9,915 bases of DNA. Origin: an uncultured Helcococcus sp. GTDB taxonomy: Bacteria; Bacillota; Clostridia; Tissierellales; Peptoniphilaceae. This document shows positions 6,318-9,915 of this stretch, in pieces (positions within the stretch are counted from its first letter, which is position 1; the number at the start of each line of letters is the position of its first letter). The translations under genes were made by a program, and so were the position numbers. The notes below the pieces were generated by a model, which saw only the letters and a program-made list of their open reading frames with translations, did not search any database and was not told the DNA's origin. Location of the stretch: contig CAMXYZ010000034.1 in NCBI GenBank assembly GCA_947253305.1, forward strand, positions 1 through 9,915, in the 5' to 3' direction.

Positions 6318-6400
6318 AAGGCAAATAATCACATTATTCGTTAGTGTCTGTGTGCCTTATGGTTAGACAACTTATAGGATAATGGAAGCAAATAAAACAC
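6318..6400 (+). promoter_or_regulatory. Structured rpsB leader, possible pseudoknot (candidate S2 autoregulation site)
   Basis: AAGGCA (6318-6323) can pair with UGCCUU (6353-6358), beginning at about the predicted first transcribed base and enclosing a small hairpin (AAUAAU/AUUAUU, 6324-6329 with 6333-6338). UGUCU (6345-6349), inside that loop, can pair with AGACA (6365-6369), outside it, which would make a pseudoknot. Leaders of rpsB are autoregulated by S2 in gammaproteobacteria. A similar role here is inferred. Confidence 0.4.
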
Positions 6401-6413
6401 AAAAGGAGAAGAT

Positions 6414-7217
6414 ATGTCAGTTATATCAATGAAAGCCTTACTTGAGGCTGGTGTACATTTTGGTCACCAAACAAGAAGATGGAATCCGAAGATGAAAAAA
6501 TACATCTTCACAGAAAGAAATGGAATTTATATTATTGATTTACAACAAACAGTTAAATTAATAGATGAAGCTTATGAAGCAGTGAGACAAGTTGCTGCTG
6601 ATGGTGGACATATACTATTTGTTGGTACAAAGAAACAAGCTCAAGACGCTGTAGAATATGAAGCAAAGAGAGCTGATCAATATTATGTTTCCCAAAGATG
6701 GTTAGGTGGAATGTTAACTAACTACAAAACAATTAAAAATTCAATCAGAAGATTAGAAGAAATTGAAAGAATGTCAGAAGATGGAACATTTGATTTACTT
6801 CCAAAGAAAGAAGTTCTTCAATTAAATAGAGAATTAAGCAAATTAAACAAATATTTAGGTGGTATTAAAGATATGCCAGGTATTCCTGATTTATTATTTG
6901 TAATCGATCCTAAAAATGAAAGTATAGCTATCAATGAAGCTAAGAAACTTGGTATTCCAATAGTAGGTATTGTAGATACAAACTCAGATCCAGAAGATTT
7001 AGATTATCCAATTCCTGGAAATGATGATGCTATTAGAGCTGTTAAACTAATTACAGCAGCAATGGCAGATGCGGTTATTGAAGGAAGACAAGGTGAATCA
7101 CATTCTGAAGTAGAACAAGAGGAAGAAGAAGTAACTTCTGAAGAAATTACTGAAGATGTAGAAGATGAAGGTCAAAACGATACAGAAGAAGTAGAAACTA
7201 CTGAAGAAGCTGAATAA
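6414..7217 (+). CDS. rpsB: 30S ribosomal protein S2 (uS2)
   Basis: This 267-residue protein is the small-subunit ribosomal protein S2, which sits at the head-platform junction and is needed to bring S1 or the mRNA to the 30S subunit. The N-terminus (MSVISMKALLEAGVHFGHQ, then RRWNPKMKKYIF) and the internal stretches FVGTKKQAQD, RWLGGMLTN and PGIPDLLFV are diagnostic. The family core ends at about residue 226. Residues 227-267 form an extra tail in which about half of the positions are Glu or Asp and none is Lys or Arg. The start follows AAAAGGAGAAG at good spacing. It is first in the rpsB-tsf-pyrH-frr-uppS operon, with a structured leader upstream and a hairpin before tsf. Confidence 0.98.
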   Translation: MSVISMKALLEAGVHFGHQTRRWNPKMKKYIFTERNGIYIIDLQQTVKLIDEAYEAVRQVAADGGHILFVGTKKQAQDAVEYEAKRADQYYVSQRWLGGMLTNYKTIKNSIRRLEEIERMSEDGTFDLLPKKEVLQLNRELSKLNKYLGGIKDMPGIPDLLFVIDPKNESIAINEAKKLGIPIVGIVDTNSDPEDLDYPIPGNDDAIRAVKLITAAMADAVIEGRQGESHSEVEQEEEEVTSEEITEDVEDEGQNDTEEVETTEEAE

Positions 7218-7232
7218 GAAAATAGGCAATTA

Positions 7233-7259
7233 AATGGGGAGTAGTTTATACTTCCCATT
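7233..7259 (+). promoter_or_regulatory. Intercistronic hairpin between rpsB and tsf
   Basis: AATGGGGAGTA (7233-7243) pairs with TACTTCCCATT (7249-7259) over 11 bp with one G-U around a 5-base loop. No U-tract follows, so it is better read as a stabiliser, processing site or weak attenuator than as a full terminator. It begins 16 bases after the rpsB stop codon. Confidence 0.6.
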
Positions 7260-7291
7260 ATTTATAAGAATTAATTTATCTGGGAGGACAA

Positions 7292-8362
7292 ATGGAAATT
7301 ACAGCAAAAATGGTTAAAGAATTAAGAGAATTAACCGGCGCAGGTATGATGGATTGTAAAAAAGCACTTGAAGAAACAAGTGGTGATATTGATAAAGCAG
7401 TAGAATTGTTAAAAGAAAGAGGAGCAGCTAAAGCTGTTAAAAAATCTGCTAAAGTAGCAGCTGAAGGTGTTATTAAATTAAAGGTAAGTGATAATCACGA
7501 TAAAGCATCATTAGTTGAAATTAATACACAAACAGATTTTGCAGCAAAAAATGATAAATTTGTTGATTTATCAAATAGAATCTTAGATTTTGTATATGAG
7601 AATGGAATTACAAGTGTTGAAGAACTAAACAAATCAACATTTGAAGGTGAAGTTTTCGAAGATTATATGAAAAATCAAATTGCTACAATTGGAGAAAATA
7701 TTGTAGTTAGAAGATTAGCTACTTTAACAGCTGGAGATAATGAATATGTTACAGGTTATGTACACTTTAATAATTTAAACGGTGTTATATTAAAAGCTAA
7801 ATTTGATAGTGAAGCTACTAAAGAAGCATCAAAGGAATTATTACAACATATGAGCATGCATATTTCTGCAATGAATCCTGATGTTATAACATATAATAAT
7901 TTCAGTGATGAATTCATTCAAAAAGAATTAGAACAAATTCACTTAAAGATACAAGAACAAAATGAAAATAATGCAATGATAGGTAAACCAACAAAAGAAT
8001 TACCAAAATATGGTTCAATGGCTCAACTTACAGATGAAATTATAAATGAAGAAAAAGAAAACATCAAACAAGAACTATTAGCAGAAGGAAAACCAGAACA
8101 AATATTGGATAAAATTATCCCTGGTAAATTAGCTAAATTCATCGAAGATAATACATTAATTGATTCACAATATGCATTATATAGTCAAGCATATGTATTA
8201 GATGCTGATAAAACAATTGAAGAAGTTATAAAAGATAAAGAACAAGAATTAAATGGTACAATCGAAATCGAAGAATTCTTCAGATTTAGGGTTGGAGAAG
8301 GTATTGAAAAAGTTGAAGAAGACTTTGCAGCGGAAGTAGCAAGTCAAATGAAAGGTCAATAA
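7292..8362 (+). CDS. tsf: Translation elongation factor Ts
   Basis: EF-Ts is the nucleotide exchange factor that recycles EF-Tu-GDP in the cytoplasm. Residues 1-55 hold the UBA-like domain with the signature LRELTGAGMMDCKKAL. TDFAAKND (81-88) is the EF-Tu-contacting TDFVAKN motif, and the dimerisation/core region follows, ending in RFRVGEGIEK. At 356 residues it is some 60 longer than the usual 280-300. Most of the excess is one insertion at about residues 210-258, between the MNP segment of the core and the EGKPEQILDKI motif. The insertion is Lys/Glu-rich, includes GKPTKELPKYGSM, and could be a coiled-coil extension. The start is preceded by a strong GGGAGGA site. Codon use matches its neighbours and the frame is unbroken, so the insertion looks native. 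Confidence 0.97.
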   Translation: MEITAKMVKELRELTGAGMMDCKKALEETSGDIDKAVELLKERGAAKAVKKSAKVAAEGVIKLKVSDNHDKASLVEINTQTDFAAKNDKFVDLSNRILDFVYENGITSVEELNKSTFEGEVFEDYMKNQIATIGENIVVRRLATLTAGDNEYVTGYVHFNNLNGVILKAKFDSEATKEASKELLQHMSMHISAMNPDVITYNNFSDEFIQKELEQIHLKIQEQNENNAMIGKPTKELPKYGSMAQLTDEIINEEKENIKQELLAEGKPEQILDKIIPGKLAKFIEDNTLIDSQYALYSQAYVLDADKTIEEVIKDKEQELNGTIEIEEFFRFRVGEGIEKVEEDFAAEVASQMKGQ

Positions 8363-8369
8363 TTTTATA

Positions 8370-8409
8370 ACATTAAACTAGTAGAGAGAACATTTAATGT
8401 TCTCTTTAC
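8370..8409 (+). promoter_or_regulatory. Intercistronic hairpins between tsf and pyrH, possible attenuator
   Basis: GTAGAGAGAACAT (8381-8393) pairs with ATGTTCTCTTTAC (8397-8409) over 13 bp with one G-U and a 3-base loop. ACATTAAA (8370-8377) pairs instead with TTTAATGT (8393-8400), and the two stems cannot coexist. Only a weak U-rich stretch follows, so full termination is uncertain. The arrangement resembles a terminator/antiterminator pair just ahead of pyrH. Confidence 0.5.
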
Positions 8410-8414
8410 TTATA

Positions 8415-8420
8415 TGGAGA
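8415..8420 (+). promoter_or_regulatory. Ribosome binding site that fixes the pyrH start at 8426
   Basis: TGGAGA lies 5 bases before ATG 8426. The in-frame ATG at 8414 overlaps this site, has no Shine-Dalgarno of its own and would only add MEIY. Confidence 0.7.
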
Positions 8421-8425
8421 TATAT

Positions 8426-9145
8426 ATGTATATAAATAAACGAGTTCTAATAAAATTAAGTGGTGAAGCTCTTGCAGGTGGAAAGGGCTTTGGTATGGAT
8501 GATGAGGCAATTAATAATATTGCTAAAAGATTAAAACAAGTTCATGATTTAGGCGTACAAATTGGTATAGTTGTTGGAGGTGGAAATTTCTGGCGTGGAA
8601 GAAGCCAAGGTGATATGGATAGAACTGTATCCGATAATATAGGTATGCTTGGAACAGTTATGAATGCTTTAAGGGTACAATCAGCTTTAGAAGAAATCGG
8701 ATTGGAAACAAGAGTACAAACTGCAATAGATATGCATGAAGTTGCGGAACCTTTTATAGTTAGAAAAGCAATTAGGCATTTAGAAAAAAATAGAATCGTA
8801 ATATTTGCAGCAGGTACAGGATTACCATATTTTTCAACAGATACAACAGCAGCTTTAAGATCCTTAGAAATCAACGCTGATTGTATATTAATAGGTAAAA
8901 CGGGCACAGATGCTATATACGATAAAGATCCTAATAAGTTCGATGACGCTAAAAAATTTGATTATTTATCATATAGGGACATAATTGAGAAACAATTAGC
9001 TGTTATGGATGCTTCAGCGATATCTCTATGCGAGGAAAATAATATGCCACTTGTAGTATTCGGAATAGATGATCCTGAGAATTTAGTTAGAGTAGTAAAA
9101 GGTGAAAAAATTGGTACATTTGTAGGAGGACAAAATGATAGATAA
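8426..9145 (+). CDS. pyrH: Uridylate kinase (UMP kinase)
   Basis: This is a 239-residue amino-acid-kinase-fold enzyme that phosphorylates UMP to UDP with ATP in the cytoplasm, as a hexamer. It feeds UTP, CTP and the UDP-sugars used for peptidoglycan. Motifs are KLSGEAL at 10-16, GGGNFWRG at 51-58, DNIGMLGT at 70-77 (UMP binding), GTGLPYFSTDTTA at 130-142 and YDKDP at 165-169 (ATP side). GKTGTDAIYDKDP stands where AKNGVDGVY-type sequences are common, a modest variation. Length is normal. The start at 8426 is preferred over 8414 because of the TGGAGA site. Its stop lies 11 bp inside frr, so pyrH and frr are translationally coupled. Confidence 0.97.
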   Translation: MYINKRVLIKLSGEALAGGKGFGMDDEAINNIAKRLKQVHDLGVQIGIVVGGGNFWRGRSQGDMDRTVSDNIGMLGTVMNALRVQSALEEIGLETRVQTAIDMHEVAEPFIVRKAIRHLEKNRIVIFAAGTGLPYFSTDTTAALRSLEINADCILIGKTGTDAIYDKDPNKFDDAKKFDYLSYRDIIEKQLAVMDASAISLCEENNMPLVVFGIDDPENLVRVVKGEKIGTFVGGQNDR

Positions 9146-9692
9146 TTTATTAAAAGAAGGAAAGGCTCATTTAGAGCATCATATTAATGGTTTTAGAGAT
9201 ACTTTAGGTACAATTAGAGCTGGTAGAGCAAATCCGGCTATGGTAGAAAACATATCATTTGATTATTATGGTACAGAAACTCCAATAAGAAATGCAGCGA
9301 CTATAACTGTACCAGAGGCTAGACTATTAGTTATTCAACCATGGGATGCTACTCAAATTAAAGAGATTGAAAAAGCTATTTTAGCTGCTAATTTAGGTAT
9401 TACACCTTCAAATGATGGAAAGGTAATAAGATTACCATTCCCAGAACTTACAGAGCAAACTCGTAAAGAATTAGCTAAAGAAGTAAAACAAAAGAGTGAA
9501 CAATCTAAAGTAGGTATTAGAAACTACAGAAGAGACCTAATGGATAAGGTTAAAAATGCTGAAAAGAATAAAGAAATTTCAGAAGATGAAAGAAAACAAT
9601 ATGAAAAAGATGTTCAGGAATTAATCGATACTTATATTAAAAAAATTGATGAAGTAACAAAGGCTAAAGAAGAAGAATTAATGACAGTATAA
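9135..9692 (+). CDS. frr: Ribosome recycling factor
   Basis: At 185 residues this is exactly family length. With EF-G, RRF splits the post-termination ribosome. The N- and C-terminal stretches form the three-helix domain I (RAGRANP at 28-34; VGIRNYRRD at 126-134), with the small beta domain II between (YYGTETP at 44-50; VIQPWD at 66-71; DGKVIRLPFP at 94-103). The Arg that contacts 23S rRNA lies in the GIRNYRRD helix. The start overlaps the end of pyrH by 11 bp and is preceded by GGAGGA inside pyrH. uppS starts 4 or 16 bases after its stop. Confidence 0.98.
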   Translation: MIDNLLKEGKAHLEHHINGFRDTLGTIRAGRANPAMVENISFDYYGTETPIRNAATITVPEARLLVIQPWDATQIKEIEKAILAANLGITPSNDGKVIRLPFPELTEQTRKELAKEVKQKSEQSKVGIRNYRRDLMDKVKNAEKNKEISEDERKQYEKDVQELIDTYIKKIDEVTKAKEEELMTV

Positions 9693-9708
9693 TAGAATGG
9701 AAAAGCAT

Positions 9709-9915
9709 ATGGATAAAAATGAGATAATTAATTTAATACAAAAATATGGTCCAAAGCATATTGCCATAATAATGGATGGAAATGGAAGATGGGCAAAAAA
9801 AAAACAGATGAAAAGAACTGAAGGTCATAAAGTAGGTTCTCAAAATGTTATAGAATTAGTCAGATTTTGTGATGAATTAGGTGTGAAATATCTCAGTCTA
9901 TATGCTTTTTCTACT
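9709..9915 (+). CDS. uppS: Isoprenyl transferase (undecaprenyl diphosphate synthase), 3' end missing
   Basis: These are the first 69 codons of a cis-prenyltransferase, which adds isopentenyl units to farnesyl diphosphate to make the C55 lipid carrier for peptidoglycan and other envelope polymers. HIAIIMDGNGRWA at about residues 17-29 is the diagnostic motif, with the catalytic Asp in MDGNGRW. RTEGHKVGSQNV and YLSLYAFST follow as expected for the family, and the frame runs off the window. Two in-frame starts are possible: ATG 9697 (MEKH added) without a clear Shine-Dalgarno, and ATG 9709 with GGAA 6 bases upstream. I prefer 9709 but weakly. The gene continues the rpsB-tsf-pyrH-frr order common in Firmicutes. 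A run of ten A (9795-9804) encodes the Lys residues after GRWA. Confidence 0.95.
   Translation, partial: MDKNEIINLIQKYGPKHIAIIMDGNGRWAKKKQMKRTEGHKVGSQNVIELVRFCDELGVKYLSLYAFST

Noticed and set aside
8542..8907. Open frame of 121 codons on the minus strand within pyrH
   Set aside because: Lies wholly inside the strongly conserved pyrH, has no ribosome binding site and no recognisable product.
8414..9145. ATG 8414 as start of pyrH
   Set aside because: It overlaps TGGAGA, which serves ATG 8426, and adds four residues absent from the usual UMP kinase N-terminus.
1..9915. Mobile element, CRISPR array, tRNA, phage or defence genes
   Set aside because: No transposase or integrase frame, no regularly spaced repeats and no tRNA-like sequence were seen; the genes are all housekeeping or small stress proteins.

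Overview
The window is about 10 kb of AT-rich chromosomal DNA. It has strong AGGAGG-type ribosome binding sites, codons that mostly end in A or T, and the gene order rpsB-tsf-pyrH-frr-uppS. Together these point to a low-GC Firmicute of the Clostridia/Tissierellia type (an anaerobic coccus is plausible, but the species cannot be read from the sequence). It looks like core genome: I see no insertion sequence, prophage, CRISPR array, tRNA or rRNA.

Layout. (1) 1-834: 3' part of a phosphoglucomutase-type sugar-phosphate mutase, closed by a long terminator hairpin. (2) 946-4082: a three-gene overlapping operon with a membrane-anchored FHA protein, a FtsW/RodA/SpoVE SEDS glycosyltransferase and a short class B penicillin-binding protein. 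It has its own promoter at about 894-922. (3) 4127-4927, minus strand: NAD kinase, convergent with the PBP gene and sharing a bidirectional terminator with it. (4) 4928-5255: a 328-bp gene-free region with nested inverted repeats, a sigma-A promoter and a roughly 150-nt RNA whose folding resembles a 6S RNA. (5) 5256-6245: YtxH-like and DUF948/YtxG-like small membrane proteins, ended by a terminator. (6) 6285-9915: a near-consensus promoter, a structured leader, then rpsB, tsf, pyrH, frr and the 5' part of uppS, with hairpins in the first two intergenic gaps.

How the genes fit together. The FHA-SEDS-PBP block makes and crosslinks peptidoglycan: the SEDS protein polymerises lipid II, the PBP crosslinks, and the FHA protein probably recruits phosphothreonine partners. 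UppS, at the right end, makes the undecaprenyl carrier used by the same pathway. RpsB, Tsf and Frr serve translation, and PyrH makes UDP for nucleic acids and UDP-sugars. The sugar-phosphate mutase supplies sugar-1-phosphate for envelope glycans. YtxH and DUF948 proteins are associated with general stress in Bacillus.

The most interesting part is 4928-5255. The RNA there appears to be transcribed from its own promoter directly into the YtxH gene, with no terminator or second promoter visible between them. Other notable points are a possible pseudoknot in the rpsB leader, a pair of mutually exclusive hairpins before pyrH, and a roughly 45-residue insertion in EF-Ts.
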